Of a stretch of DNA of 64,000 bases, positions 38,496 through 48,106 are shown in pieces. The stretch's first letter is position 1, and every line of letters starts with the position of its first letter. Origin of the DNA: Candidatus Thiodiazotropha sp. CDECU1 (lineage in GTDB: Bacteria > Pseudomonadota > Gammaproteobacteria > Chromatiales > Chromatiaceae); contig NZ_OY734020.1 of the NCBI RefSeq assembly GCF_963455295.1, positions 1,984,001 through 2,048,000 on the forward strand, written 5' to 3'. Below the pieces are notes generated by a model, which was given only the letters and a program-made list of their open reading frames with translations, searched no databases and was not told where the DNA came from. A program made the translations under genes and the position numbers.

Positions 38496-38980
38496 GGCAG
38501 ACATTTATCAAGGGCTTTACCCTTATCGAAGTGATGTTGACGCTGGTGGTGTTGGCGCTGCTGGTCAGCCTGACACCACCGCTGTTTCAAAAGGCATTCC
38601 CCTCCCTGAAACTCAAGGCTGCGACACGGGATCTGGCCCAGGAGATTCGCTATATCCAGCAAACCGCAATTCTCACCGGCGTGCCATCGAAGGTACAGTT
38701 CGATCTGCAAAACAATGCCTATCAAAGCGATCATGTCAACGGTGGTGAAGTCAGGCATCTGCCTGATGGATTGAATTTTGCCTCGGATAACTCTCGATCA
38801 TCGGCAATTGGCGAGTCGGTTATGGTGCTTGAATTCTTCCCGGACGGCAGTTCAAGTGGAGGGCTATTGATTCTCGATAACGGTGGACGGCGATTTGCGA
38901 TTAGCGTGGATTGGCTGACGAGTCGGGTCAGAGTCGTTGATCCGCAAGAGTTGAAAGCAAATGAGCCGTTGCAAGTCTAG
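38492..38980 (+). CDS. gspH: Type II secretion minor pseudopilin GspH
   Basis: This 162-residue pseudopilin is cleaved and methylated by prepilin peptidase. The processing site is KG then FTLIEVMLTLVVLALLV, with the conserved Glu at mature position 5. The body resembles GspH (LKAATRDLAQEIRYIQQTAILTGVPSKVQFD), a minor tip subunit. A GspG major pseudopilin would be shorter, with a calcium site near its end, and is not found here. It overlaps gspF by 4 and gspI by 20 bases. Confidence 0.9.
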   Translation: MRQTFIKGFTLIEVMLTLVVLALLVSLTPPLFQKAFPSLKLKAATRDLAQEIRYIQQTAILTGVPSKVQFDLQNNAYQSDHVNGGEVRHLPDGLNFASDNSRSSAIGESVMVLEFFPDGSSSGGLLILDNGGRRFAISVDWLTSRVRVVDPQELKANEPLQV

Positions 38981-39359
38981 CGGGATGTCGCTGATCGAGG
39001 TGCTGGTGGCCTTTGTCATACTCAGTATGACCATGAGTGTGATCCTCAGGATCAACGCCACAACCCTGCGCAATCACGAGGTAACCACTGACTACCTCAA
39101 GGCTGTGCAGATTGCCCAGTCGCGGCTCGATCAAATGGCTGTCGATAAGCGAAACAGCATTTTAAATGAACAAGGGACCGAGCAGGGGCGATTCAGATGG
39201 CGATATCTGCGACAGCCCTATGCTGGCTGGGTTGCAGAGAAACAGCTGGCAGTGCCTCTGCTTCCTGTGGAGGAGACAATTTCCATCGCCTGGGAAGCGC
39301 CGGGCGGTGAAAGAGAGGTGAAATTCTCACGCATAGGGCTTGTAGATGACAAACCCTGA
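38961..39359 (+). CDS. gspI: Type II secretion minor pseudopilin GspI
   Basis: This 132-residue protein has a short leader ending SG, then MSLIEVLVAFVILSMTMSV, with the prepilin glutamate. The following ATTLRNHEVTTDYLKAVQIAQSRLDQM is typical of GspI. It forms part of the pseudopilus tip with GspJ and GspK. It overlaps both neighbouring genes, which indicates tight translational coupling. Confidence 0.9.
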   Translation: MSRCKSSGMSLIEVLVAFVILSMTMSVILRINATTLRNHEVTTDYLKAVQIAQSRLDQMAVDKRNSILNEQGTEQGRFRWRYLRQPYAGWVAEKQLAVPLLPVEETISIAWEAPGGEREVKFSRIGLVDDKP

Positions 39360-40065
39360 GCGAATGTTCCTTGAACAAGCGGCGAACATAGATACTTCCA
39401 CAAGGGGTAGGAAGCAGACTGCAATAGTTCACCGAAGTGATGGCTTCACCCTGTTGGAGGTTATGGTCGCGATGCTGCTATTGGCGGTCATCATGACTAC
39501 ATCAGTGAGCATGCTGTTTATCAATCTCAAGGGCTGGGAGAGATTGACAGAGCATAGCGATGCCATCCTGGAAGAGCACTTGATAACAAAAAGGGTGAGA
39601 TCCATGATTCAGCATCTCGTGCCTCTGGTTTGGCGGGATCAGAAGCAACGGGTATTGGCCTTGAGTGGGGAGACCCAACTCCTTCAATTCCTATCGAAGG
39701 CGCCGCAACAGCATAATGCGGGTGGCTTGTTCGAGTATCTTTTGGTCCAGGAGCGTGCACCTGAACAGGGGTATAGTCTGGTGCTCTATTTTAGCCCATT
39801 GAATCCGACAGCCACAGGGTTGTCTCTTCCAGAAAATGGAGCACGCAGGGTCCTGTTGACAGGGTTGGAAGAGATACAATTTGCATACTACGGTAGTAAA
39901 CAGGAGCGGTCGAATATTGGCTGGCACAATAGTTGGGAAGCAGTATCGGTACGTTATCCAGAACTGATCAGGTTGACCCTGCGTTATCCTGGGGATGAGG
40001 GGAAAACCCAGGAGAGCTATTTCCATATCCAACAAAACAACCCGGCGATTGTACAGCGAAAATAG
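39346..40065 (+). CDS. gspJ: Type II secretion minor pseudopilin GspJ
   Basis: This is a 239-residue protein. The prepilin motif DG then FTLLEVMVAMLLLAVIMTTS is preceded by an unusually long leader of 33 residues; starting at the ATG at 39364 would shorten it to 27. The body with EEIQFAYYGSK and LIRLTLRYPG fits GspJ. It overlaps gspI by 14 bases and lies 2 bases before gspK. Confidence 0.88.
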   Translation: MTNPERMFLEQAANIDTSTRGRKQTAIVHRSDGFTLLEVMVAMLLLAVIMTTSVSMLFINLKGWERLTEHSDAILEEHLITKRVRSMIQHLVPLVWRDQKQRVLALSGETQLLQFLSKAPQQHNAGGLFEYLLVQERAPEQGYSLVLYFSPLNPTATGLSLPENGARRVLLTGLEEIQFAYYGSKQERSNIGWHNSWEAVSVRYPELIRLTLRYPGDEGKTQESYFHIQQNNPAIVQRK

Positions 40066-40067
40066 TC

Positions 40068-40943
40068 ATGAGAGAGAACAGGAAGTACCATCGACAGCAG
40101 GGTTTTGCACTCGTCTTGGTGTTATGGCTTGTCGCCTTGCTGACCATCGTCGCCGCCAGTTTCTCCACCCATTCCAAAGTCGAAACCAGGCTCACAGGAA
40201 ACGCCATCGACGCACTTCACTCCAGATTGCTGGCGCAGAGCGGTGTCAATCGCGCGATTCTTGAATTAATGGTGAGCGACCCGCAACAACGCTGGAACAG
40301 TAATGGCCAGATTTACCAGATTGAAACTGACCAGGGTAGAGTCAGCATCTCGATTCGCAACTCATCCGGCCTGCTCGATTTGAATAAGGCGCCAAGAGAT
40401 CAGTTGGTCAAGCTATTAGCCTTGATAGAGGATGATATTCAAGAACGGGAGGCGCTTGCCGATCGATTGATTGATTGGCGTGACAGTGACGTTTTACGCT
40501 ATCTCAGCGGGGCAGAGGATGCCGATTATCATAGCGCCGGATATCCCTATGGCACAGCAGGGCGTGATTTGGTGAGCATCGACGAACTTGCCTATGTAAT
40601 GGGATTTAATGCAGACAGGGTTGAGAGATTGCGTCCCTATATCACCCTCTATTCCAATACGCAAAATGTGGATTTGCGCTATGCACCGGAAGTGCTGGTA
40701 TCTCTGCTGAAAGGTGGGCTGGAGACAAATGAAACACTATCAGAGGTGCTTGATTACGTTGACAGTGACCTGGCGGATCTCGAGCTAGGTGGCAGCGGCG
40801 GTCAGGCTGCCGGTGCTGATTATCGCGTTTGGGTGGAAGCGGTTTCTGCTCAGGGTGCAAGGACACAATTACTGGTCGATATTGACCTGAGAAGTCAGGA
40901 CGACGCACCTTATTCCATTCGTTCCTGGCATGATTCGTTATGA
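40068..40943 (+). CDS. gspK: Type II secretion minor pseudopilin GspK
   Basis: This 291-residue protein has the pseudopilin helix QG then FALVLVLWLVALLTIVAA and, as usual for GspK, lacks the glutamate at mature position 5. The larger globular domain has the GspK/helix-hairpin-helix phrases SSGLLDLNKAPRDQLVKLL and DLVSIDELAYVMGFN. It caps the pseudopilus tip. Confidence 0.9.
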   Translation: MRENRKYHRQQGFALVLVLWLVALLTIVAASFSTHSKVETRLTGNAIDALHSRLLAQSGVNRAILELMVSDPQQRWNSNGQIYQIETDQGRVSISIRNSSGLLDLNKAPRDQLVKLLALIEDDIQEREALADRLIDWRDSDVLRYLSGAEDADYHSAGYPYGTAGRDLVSIDELAYVMGFNADRVERLRPYITLYSNTQNVDLRYAPEVLVSLLKGGLETNETLSEVLDYVDSDLADLELGGSGGQAAGADYRVWVEAVSAQGARTQLLVDIDLRSQDDAPYSIRSWHDSL

Positions 40944-40969
40944 ACACCGAAACCCGTTAAAATCATCTG

Positions 40970-42046
40970 ATGGCAACGCAATCCTTGAGATATCAAATAA
41001 GAAACTTCTGGTTCTGGTGGAGCGGTGAGATCAGTATGCTTCTGCCGGAGAGGATTCGCACACTTTTACGAGGCGGTAAACCAGCGCAATTACTTTTCAA
41101 GGATGAAACCCTGCGTATTGTCAATCAGGGTTTAAGTGGTGCAGAGGTGGCTGAGAACTATCTCCGAGTCATTGACTTCGATGATTCGGAACATAGAAGG
41201 GTACTCAATTCCGCAAGCGAAATCCGGCTATGTCTGGAGAATAAAAAGTATCTCTTCAAGAAGGTGACACTGCCTATCGAGACGGAAGAGAACCTGCGTG
41301 AAGTGCTTGCATTCGAGATGGATCGGCAGACCCCGTTCAGCGTAGACCAGGTCTACTATGACTATGTTGTCAACACCCGGGACAAGCAGAATCGTACCCT
41401 CGATATCACCTTGATACTTGCCCCGATCGACAAAATCTCTCTGGCGCTGAAACAACTCGAGGAAAATCGTGTAAGAATCAACGCCATTTCCCCCTGCGAG
41501 GAGATCGACCCGAATTTAAACGAGGTCAATCTTCTGCCGCCGGAAAAGCGCGAAAAGCCACACAAACGCTATCGACTGATCAACCTGACGCTGTTTCTGT
41601 TCCTGCTGCTGCTGTTTACAGGAAGCCTGATGCTCCCTCTATGGCAAAAATCCACCTTGCTGAAACAGCTGGAAACCGAACTGGATGAGTACAAGTCCAA
41701 AGCTACCCAAGTGGCTGCCCTGCGAGAACAGGTGACATCCGCCAGGGGTGAAACCCGCTTTTTGGAAGAGAAAAAAATCAACTCCAAGCCGGTTCTTGAC
41801 ATACTCTTGGAGTTGACCCTGCTACTACCTGACGATACCTGGGTCAGCAATTTCGAAGTCAGAGAGAATACCGTTCATCTGCATGGCCAATCGACGGCAT
41901 CCGCCTCGCTGATTCCAATTCTCGAGACCTCAAAGCTGTTTCAAAATGTCTCTTTCAGATCGCCGGTCACACGGAGCAAAAAAAACAATACGGAACGGTT
42001 TCATATATCGGCAGATCTGGCGGGCAACAGGGAGGGTAAGGGTTAG
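40970..42046 (+). CDS. gspL: Type II secretion protein GspL
   Basis: This 358-residue protein has a cytoplasmic actin-like domain (about residues 20-185), then a KRYRLINLTLFLFLLLLFTG membrane helix, then a coiled-coil and PilN-like periplasmic domain. GspL recruits the ATPase GspE to the platform. It is shorter in the cytoplasmic part than classical GspL, so it resembles a PilM/PilN-type fusion. The gene directly abuts gspM with no spacing. Confidence 0.82.
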   Translation: MATQSLRYQIRNFWFWWSGEISMLLPERIRTLLRGGKPAQLLFKDETLRIVNQGLSGAEVAENYLRVIDFDDSEHRRVLNSASEIRLCLENKKYLFKKVTLPIETEENLREVLAFEMDRQTPFSVDQVYYDYVVNTRDKQNRTLDITLILAPIDKISLALKQLEENRVRINAISPCEEIDPNLNEVNLLPPEKREKPHKRYRLINLTLFLFLLLLFTGSLMLPLWQKSTLLKQLETELDEYKSKATQVAALREQVTSARGETRFLEEKKINSKPVLDILLELTLLLPDDTWVSNFEVRENTVHLHGQSTASASLIPILETSKLFQNVSFRSPVTRSKKNNTERFHISADLAGNREGKG

Positions 42047-42643
42047 ATGTTCACCTCTCTGACACCCCGGCAATCACGCATCTCGGCAATCGCTATTTTA
42101 ATCCTATTGGTGATGGCGGTGCTGATCTTGGCGATCTACCCCATATGGACGATGAATACGGCGTACAATGCGCAGATTGAAGATGCGCGGTTTCAAATTC
42201 TGCGCTACCAGCGTATTGCCAAGCAGGATGCTCGGTACCAACAGGAGTTCAGTAAACTCAAACGGAGTCAGCAGTCTGATTTGCGCTATCTGCAAAGCAA
42301 GACCGATTCGCTGGCAAATGCAGAGCTACAGAGAAGAATCAAACAGGTGGCTGCTGCAGGTGGTGGGGAAATTATCAGTACCCAGACCGTACAGATATCC
42401 CAGGAAGAGATGCTGAACAGGGTTGCAATTCGGGTCAGGATGAAGAGTACGCTGGAGAATCTCACAAAGATACTGCATCAACTTGAAACCCAGAAACCCT
42501 ATCTGTTTGTGGAAAATATCAGTCTTCGCAGCAGACATCTTCCCAGGAGGAGGCTACCGAAAACAAAAGATATACAAAAAGCCATACGCAGCCTGGATCT
42601 GGAATTTCTGCTGGTGGGTTATATCAAGAGTGACGGTATATGA
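42047..42643 (+). CDS. gspM: Type II secretion protein GspM
   Basis: This 198-residue bitopic protein has an N-terminal membrane helix (SAIAILILLVMAVLILAIY), a coiled-coil (about residues 40-90) and a small ferredoxin-like C-terminal domain, matching GspM. It stabilises GspL. Its stop overlaps the last gene of the cluster by 4 bases. Confidence 0.82.
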   Translation: MFTSLTPRQSRISAIAILILLVMAVLILAIYPIWTMNTAYNAQIEDARFQILRYQRIAKQDARYQQEFSKLKRSQQSDLRYLQSKTDSLANAELQRRIKQVAAAGGGEIISTQTVQISQEEMLNRVAIRVRMKSTLENLTKILHQLETQKPYLFVENISLRSRHLPRRRLPKTKDIQKAIRSLDLEFLLVGYIKSDGI

Positions 42644-43203
42644 ATAACTGGAAACACAGTTTCAATACCATGACTCTGCTACTGTTGTTGGCAATAGGTG
42701 TGATGAGTGCATACATCTACTACCGCTGGAGTACGCCTTTTAATGATACGCCTTTTATGACTGATCAAGCAGCCAATACGGAAGCTTCAAAGGCCAGCGA
42801 TGGTAAAGGGGAAACAATCAGATTTGTACCTATTTCCTTGAAGGCATATGAAGAGATCAATGACAGGCCGTTGTTTGTCGAAGGCAGACTGCCGCCAGCC
42901 GAACCGGTGCAGAAAAGGGTTAGCCGTATGCCCCGCAAGCCACTGCGACTGAAATTGGAAGGTGTCGCCATGATGCCGGATCATAAGGTTGCCATCATCC
43001 GCGATTTGGATAGCAATGAACTGCTGCGTGTTTCCCAGGGTATGAATAAATATGATTGGAAGGTTGAGTCTGTCGACAGTCAAAGCGCAGTCATCACAAG
43101 AAAGGGCGAACGGCTGGAACTGAAATTGGAAATGGATGACCCTGCAGTCAATAAGAGCAAGCTACCGAAGAGAAGGCTTCCATTCAGACCATCGAAACGC
43201 TGA
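42640..43203 (+). CDS. GspC/GspN-like inner-membrane protein with an HR domain
   Basis: This is a 187-residue protein with one N-terminal helix, a Pro/Lys-rich linker and a small beta domain (LKLEGVAMMPDHKVAIIRDLDSNE, then VESVDSQSAVITRKGERLEL) that resembles the homology region (HR) of GspC, which contacts the secretin. The PDZ domain of classical GspC is missing and the C-terminus is basic. In classical clusters gspC comes first; here the gene is last. It could be called GspN by position. Confidence 0.7.
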   Translation: MNNWKHSFNTMTLLLLLAIGVMSAYIYYRWSTPFNDTPFMTDQAANTEASKASDGKGETIRFVPISLKAYEEINDRPLFVEGRLPPAEPVQKRVSRMPRKPLRLKLEGVAMMPDHKVAIIRDLDSNELLRVSQGMNKYDWKVESVDSQSAVITRKGERLELKLEMDDPAVNKSKLPKRRLPFRPSKR

Positions 43204-43256
43204 CCTGATCAACAAAGCAGCAATAGATCAAAACTACTGGTAACATATTTAGCCCT

Positions 43257-43748
43257 ATGAATGACAATAAAAAGATTCACATCCTTTTCGTTTGCATGGG
43301 CAATATCTGCCGTTCACCCACTGCCCAGGGGGTGTTTCGGGACATGGTCGAAAAGCAGGGTATGGGGGATTTCATTGCCACCGACTCAGCGGGTACGATC
43401 GACTATCATAGCGGCTCAAAACCGGATCGCCGGGCCCGCGAGACGGCGCTCAAGCGGGGGCTCGATCTAAGTGATTTGCGGGCCAGGATCGTTACCGCGG
43501 AGGATTTCGAGCAGTTTGACTATGTGGTCGCCATGGACAAGGCCAATTATGCCGACCTGCAGGCACTCTGCCCCCCCGGTAGGGAGGAGCGGTTGCACCT
43601 GTTTCTCGATTTTGCTCCCCAACAACCGATACGTGAAGTGCCCGACCCCTACTATGGCGGTGTGGCGGGCTTTGACCGGGTATTCGATCTGGTGGAAGAG
43701 GCCTCCCGTGGTCTCTTGGAACAGATTGTGAGTCACCATTTCGCCTAG
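43257..43748 (+). CDS. Low-molecular-weight protein-tyrosine phosphatase
   Basis: This 163-residue cytoplasmic phosphatase has the P-loop FVCMGNICRSP (C13 nucleophile, R19) and the general-acid loop REVPDPYYGGVAGFD with Asp near residue 130. The length matches the family. It is not linked to exopolysaccharide kinase genes here, so the substrate is unknown. A strong terminator follows. Confidence 0.94.
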   Translation: MNDNKKIHILFVCMGNICRSPTAQGVFRDMVEKQGMGDFIATDSAGTIDYHSGSKPDRRARETALKRGLDLSDLRARIVTAEDFEQFDYVVAMDKANYADLQALCPPGREERLHLFLDFAPQQPIREVPDPYYGGVAGFDRVFDLVEEASRGLLEQIVSHHFA

Positions 43749-43804
43749 TGGGCCAAGCGGGAAGTTCTGTAATTCTCAGAGCCCATGATTCAATGCCGGG
43801 AGAG

Positions 43805-43837
43805 CCTTGCTCCATCAAGATGGAGCAAGGTTTTTTT
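43805..43837 (+). terminator. Intrinsic terminator after the phosphatase gene
   Basis: CCTTGCTCCAT pairs with ATGGAGCAAGG around a 4-base loop and is followed by seven T. It lies between the convergent phosphatase and rne genes. The T tract is on the plus strand only. Confidence 0.9.
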
Positions 43838-43839
43838 AA

Positions 43840-46593
43840 TCACTCGCCATTGCCGCTATCGACACTTTTCTCGCTGCTCTTGGCCTCGGAAACCGGGGCC
43901 TTTGCTTGCGGACTGTCCGCTTGAGTCGTGGCCGCAGGTGGGATGCCTGGCTGGGCCTTCTCAGCCGCGGCCGGTTTACTGGCTGCCGGGTCAGGTTTTG
44001 CTTCAGTCTGCTTGGTCATAGGTCTTGCAGCGGGTCTGGCGGTCTCTACCTGCTGTAATTTTACTGGCTCCGGTTTTTTCTCAGGAGCAACGGGTGGTGC
44101 CGGTTTTTTTTCCATCGCCGGCGATGAAGGTTTAGGGGCATCGCTCGCGGCGGGTGCTGGGGAGACCTTCGGTTTCGCATCGGCAGGCGATTTTTTTCTC
44201 TGTTGCGGTTTGGTCTCAATCTGTACCAGTTTCGGGCCTGATTCAGTACCCTGCTTCTCCTGCTTCTCCTGCTTAACCGCTTCAGGTGCGGTTGCCTTGC
44301 TGGCAGCCGGCGACCCTTGTTCCCGTTTCGGCTTGGCCTTTGCTGCCGATCTCTTTTTGGCGGCGCTGGCCGGCTTCTTGGCATCAGTCTGAGGCTTGCT
44401 CTCTGGTTTGGCCTCGCTCTTCTTCGGCGCTTGTTTCACCTCATCCTTGGGTTCATCACCCTTCGCGCTATTTGCGGCTGAGTTATCAACCTCAGCTGCG
44501 CTGTTGGCCGCTACCTGTTCACTGCCTTTCTCGGCACTGGAACGGCGTCTGCGTCCACCCCGGCGACCACGGCGGGAGCCCTTGGGCTTGGGTGCTTCTC
44601 CGTTCCCCTTGTCGGCCTGAGCGTTGCTCTTGTCCTGGGGCTTGTTATCAGGCGACTGTTTTTCAGCTGTTTTCTTCGATGATTTTTGCGGTTTGCGTTT
44701 GCCGGTCGTCGCGGCATCTTGGGTACGACGCTCCGATCGTTCACCGCGCCTGCTGTCACCGGACCCGCCTTTACCACGACTGCTTGCCGGCCTTTTACGT
44801 CCTTTGGCGGCGCCTGTCGATTGGTTGCGATTACCTGTCTGGCGGGGTTTGGTCTCCTTTTTGACCGGTTCCTCAGTGGCAGGTTCGGCTGCCTTTGATG
44901 AGAAGATACCGAAGATCTTCTTCAAAAAGCCGCCCTCGCCACTCTCCGTCACCTCGGCCACAGGTTCGCTTCTCTGTGGGGCAGGACTCGCCGGCGCGAT
45001 GGATTTTACTGCAGGTTTTTCAGCTTGCGGTTGTTTCGCCTTACCGAACTCTACACTGGTCTGTTCACTTTCGTCGCTGACCATCTTGTAGCTCGATATG
45101 GCATCATCACCTGTGGGTAGGTCGCTGACGCGTACCCGCTCAAGGGTGTAATTTGGGGTGTCGAGATGAATGTTAGGTACCAGCATCACTTCGATAGTCT
45201 GGCGTCTTTCGATGTCATGAATCGCCTGGCGTTTCTCATTCAGCAGAAAAGTGGCAATGTCCACCGGGAGTTGGGCAACGATACGGCCGGTATTCTCCTT
45301 CATCGCCTCTTCTTCGATGATGCGCAACACAGAGAGGGAGAGTGATTCCACACCACGGATGGTGCCGTGACCCTTACAACGGGGGCAGACCTGCTCACTC
45401 GCCTCACCCAGGGAGGGGCGGAGACGCTGGCGTGACATCTCCAGCAGTCCGAATCGGGAGATTCTGCCGATCTGTACCCGGGCCCGATCCTGTTTAAGGG
45501 CCTCCTTGAGTCGATTCTCAACCTCACGCTGGTTGCGTGAGGGGGTCATATCGATGAAATCGATGACAAAAAGTCCCCCCAGGTCCCGCAGGCGCAACTG
45601 GCGGGCGATCTCATCCGCCGCTTCCAGGTTGGTATTCAGGGCGGTCTCCTCGATATCCGCACCCTTAGTGGCTCGGGCGGAGTTGATATCGATGGAGGTC
45701 AGGGCCTCGGTGTGATCGATGACAATGGCACCGCCAGAGGGAAGGCTGACCTCTCTTCGGAATGCGGATTCGATCTGACTCTCGATCTGATAGCGGCTGA
45801 AGAGTGGAACCTCGTCATCATAATGGCGTAGCTTCTTGCCATATTGGGGCATCACCTGGTTGATGAAACGTTCTGCCTGGTTGAAGACTTCACCGTCATC
45901 GATGACGATCTCGCCGATATCAGCTCGCAGATAGTCTCTGATGGAGCGGATGATGACATTGCTCTCCTGATAGATCAGGAAAGGGGCGGGCTTTTCGGCG
46001 GAGTGTTCAATTGCCTGCCACAGCTGGATCAGGTAGTCCAGATCCCACTGCAGTTCCTCGCTGTTCTTGCCGACCCCGGCAGTGCGCACGATCAATCCCA
46101 TGTCATCGGGTATCTGCAGCTCGCTCATGGCCTCGCGCAATTCGGTCCGATCCTGACCCTCGATTCTGCGAGAGACACCGCCGGCGCGGGGATTGTTCGG
46201 CATCAGCACGAGATAGCGTCCGGCCAGGGAGATGAATGTGGTCAGGGCAGCCCCTTTGTTGCCGCGCTCCTCCTTCTCGACCTGGATGATTACCTCTTGG
46301 CCCTCTTTGATCACCTCTTGGATATTGACTCTGCCTGAGGAGGCCTTGGCTTTATCCGAGAAGTAGGTCCTGGCGATCTCTTTGAGGGGAAGAAAACCGT
46401 GACGCTCGGAACCGTATTCGACAAACGCGGCTTCCAGGCTGGGTTCGACGCGGGTGATGCGGCCTTTATAGATGTTGGCCTTTTTCTGTTCCCGGCCGGG
46501 AACCTCTATATCCAGATTGAAAAGTTTTTGACCATCAACGATGGCGACACGCAACTCTTCAGGTTGAGTTGCGTTGATTAACATACGCTTCAT
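43840..46593 (-). CDS. rne: Ribonuclease E
   Basis: This 917-residue endoribonuclease is central to mRNA decay and rRNA/tRNA processing. The catalytic half has the S1 domain ([24 protein letters not shown]), the 5'-sensor and DNase I-like regions with the metal-binding aspartates in [13 protein letters not shown] and FVIDFIDM, and the zinc link CPRCKGHG. The C-terminal ~400 residues are Lys/Ala/Pro/Glu-rich and disordered, the degradosome scaffold. An RNA-binding Arg-rich block ([13 protein letters not shown]) is present. The C-terminal half diverges in sequence between species, as expected. Confidence 0.96.
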   Translation of the reverse strand: MKRMLINATQPEELRVAIVDGQKLFNLDIEVPGREQKKANIYKGRITRVEPSLEAAFVEYGSERHGFLPLKEIARTYFSDKAKASSGRVNIQEVIKEGQEVIIQVEKEERGNKGAALTTFISLAGRYLVLMPNNPRAGGVSRRIEGQDRTELREAMSELQIPDDMGLIVRTAGVGKNSEELQWDLDYLIQLWQAIEHSAEKPAPFLIYQESNVIIRSIRDYLRADIGEIVIDDGEVFNQAERFINQVMPQYGKKLRHYDDEVPLFSRYQIESQIESAFRREVSLPSGGAIVIDHTEALTSIDINSARATKGADIEETALNTNLEAADEIARQLRLRDLGGLFVIDFIDMTPSRNQREVENRLKEALKQDRARVQIGRISRFGLLEMSRQRLRPSLGEASEQVCPRCKGHGTIRGVESLSLSVLRIIEEEAMKENTGRIVAQLPVDIATFLLNEKRQAIHDIERRQTIEVMLVPNIHLDTPNYTLERVRVSDLPTGDDAISSYKMVSDESEQTSVEFGKAKQPQAEKPAVKSIAPASPAPQRSEPVAEVTESGEGGFLKKIFGIFSSKAAEPATEEPVKKETKPRQTGNRNQSTGAAKGRKRPASSRGKGGSGDSRRGERSERRTQDAATTGKRKPQKSSKKTAEKQSPDNKPQDKSNAQADKGNGEAPKPKGSRRGRRGGRRRRSSAEKGSEQVAANSAAEVDNSAANSAKGDEPKDEVKQAPKKSEAKPESKPQTDAKKPASAAKKRSAAKAKPKREQGSPAASKATAPEAVKQEKQEKQGTESGPKLVQIETKPQQRKKSPADAKPKVSPAPAASDAPKPSSPAMEKKPAPPVAPEKKPEPVKLQQVETARPAARPMTKQTEAKPDPAASKPAAAEKAQPGIPPAATTQADSPQAKAPVSEAKSSEKSVDSGNGE

Positions 46594-47140
46594 TATTTAT
46601 GTATCCATACAGCCATCCAAGGTCTTCACCTGGTACTACGCGGAGATGTCATCATCGATTGAACAGGCAATAGCCTTTCCTGCTCGACGACAATAGAGCA
46701 TCACTACGCGAACCCAGGGAACCGGGTTCGATCCCAGGCTAGAAAACTAGCTCAAATGGCTGAAAAACTGTTAAAGTTCGCCGCTTGGGATCGGCTGCTG
46801 ATCGAACTGAAAAAATGGCGCTCAAAGCATGGGAGAGCAACATGGCCAAGATAATCTGGCCCGGCTTCATTCCCGGAGTCTGGTCCCATCATAGGACTCA
46901 CACTCGACAGCTGCTATGGCGCGGAGGGTTCAGATTAAGAGCCAGATATCCAAAGGGCACCTGTGCGCTTGGCTGGATAACCGCTTGCGCCGTAAAGCAA
47001 TTTATTCGGCAGCAGGCGGTTACATACCGCGCGGATACCGGCATGAATGGCTATCCACATGCCGGTACCTGAAAACTGTTGGTGAATATAGCAACCTTCA
47101 ACCCGAACATCAATCGATACGCATAAATAATCGACGCTAA
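46594..47140. other. Divergent leader region of rne and rluC
   Basis: These 547 bases separate the divergent rne and rluC genes. No frame here looks like a protein. In E. coli the rne message has a long structured 5' leader used for autoregulation, and the length and hairpins here are compatible with that, which is inference. The strongest element is the inverted repeat at 47036-47067. A T-loop-like GGGTTCGATCCC occurs at 46723-46734 without a tRNA around it. Confidence 0.55.
47036..47067. other. Perfect 10-base inverted repeat in the rne/rluC intergenic region
   Basis: TACCGGCATG at 47036-47045 and CATGCCGGTA at 47058-47067 are perfect complements with a 12-base loop that itself contains TGG/CCA. 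It could fold in either transcript. It sits 73 bases before rluC and about 440 bases upstream of rne. Confidence 0.55.
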
Positions 47141-48106
47141 ATGTCAGAATCAAAAAAGAATTCTCCATCGGTCCGGTTTGTCGAGGTGGACTCGGAATAT
47201 GCTGGTCAGCGAATCGACAACTTTCTGATGCGTCATTTGAAGGGAGTACCGAAGAGCTATATCTACCGTATCCTGAGAAAAGGTGAGGTAAGGGTCAACA
47301 AAGGCAGGGTCAAGGCCCCCTATAAGATTCAGGCTGGGGATCTGGTCAGGATACCGCCGGTCCGTACAGATAGATCGGAGGCACCTCCCCGTCCCTCAGA
47401 GCAGCTGCGCACCATCCTGGAGCAGGCCGTGGTGTATGAAGATGAGCGCCTGATGGTGCTGAACAAGCCCTCCGGCATGGCGGTGCATGGCGGTAGCGGG
47501 GTGAGTAGCGGCATCATAGAGGCGCTGCGGGTGATACGTCCCGATGAGCGACATTTGGAGTTGGTGCATCGATTGGATCGCGAGACTTCCGGATGTCTTA
47601 TGATCAGTAAGCGTCGCAGCAGCTTACGCATGCTGCATGAACTCATACGTGAAAACCGGGTCGATAAGCGGTATCTGGCGCTGCTTGCCGGGAGTTGGCG
47701 CAAAGGGGCGCGGGTGGTGGATATGCCCTTGAAAAAAAACACCTTGCAGGGCGGAGAGAGGGTAGTCAGGGTGGATGCCGAGGGTAAACCGGCAGAAACC
47801 CGCTACAAACGCCTGCAACGTTTCAAGGAAGCCACATTGGTTGAGGTGGAGCTGATTACCGGCCGTACCCACCAGATCCGTGTGCATAGCGCCTGGTTGG
47901 GTTCGCCGGTACTGGGTGACAGCAAATATGGTGAGGATGCCGCCAACAGGCGTTTCCGGGAGATGGGTCTGAAGCGGCTCTTTCTGCATGCCCATCAAGT
48001 CAGTTTCCGCTGGCCTGGGGAGAGCCGTGATTTGATGCTCAGTGCACCCCTGCCACAAGACCTCACAGCACTATTGGATGAGCTTAAGATAAAAGATGAA
48101 GTTTGA
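47141..48106 (+). CDS. rluC: 23S rRNA pseudouridine synthase RluC
   Basis: This 321-residue enzyme makes pseudouridines at 955/2504/2580 (E. coli numbering) in 23S rRNA. It has an N-terminal S4 domain (QRIDNFLMRHLKGVPKSYIYR), then the RluA-type catalytic domain with the aspartate in VHRLDRETSG, and the C-terminal GRTHQIRVHSAWLGSPVLGD. The divergence from rne and the following HAD gene are typical for gammaproteobacteria. It overlaps the next gene by 11 bases. Confidence 0.95.
   Translation: MSESKKNSPSVRFVEVDSEYAGQRIDNFLMRHLKGVPKSYIYRILRKGEVRVNKGRVKAPYKIQAGDLVRIPPVRTDRSEAPPRPSEQLRTILEQAVVYEDERLMVLNKPSGMAVHGGSGVSSGIIEALRVIRPDERHLELVHRLDRETSGCLMISKRRSSLRMLHELIRENRVDKRYLALLAGSWRKGARVVDMPLKKNTLQGGERVVRVDAEGKPAETRYKRLQRFKEATLVEVELITGRTHQIRVHSAWLGSPVLGDSKYGEDAANRRFREMGLKRLFLHAHQVSFRWPGESRDLMLSAPLPQDLTALLDELKIKDEV

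Noticed and set aside
38492-38980. Identification as the major pseudopilin GspG
   Set aside because: Its length and body sequence fit GspH better and the GspG calcium-site ending is missing.
46723-46734. tRNA T-loop-like sequence GGGTTCGATCCC
   Set aside because: No acceptor, D or anticodon arms can be drawn around it, so it is not a tRNA gene.
46785-47072. 95-residue frame in the rne/rluC intergenic region
   Set aside because: No family resemblance, odd composition rich in Trp, Arg and His, and overlap with a hairpin; more likely leader sequence.
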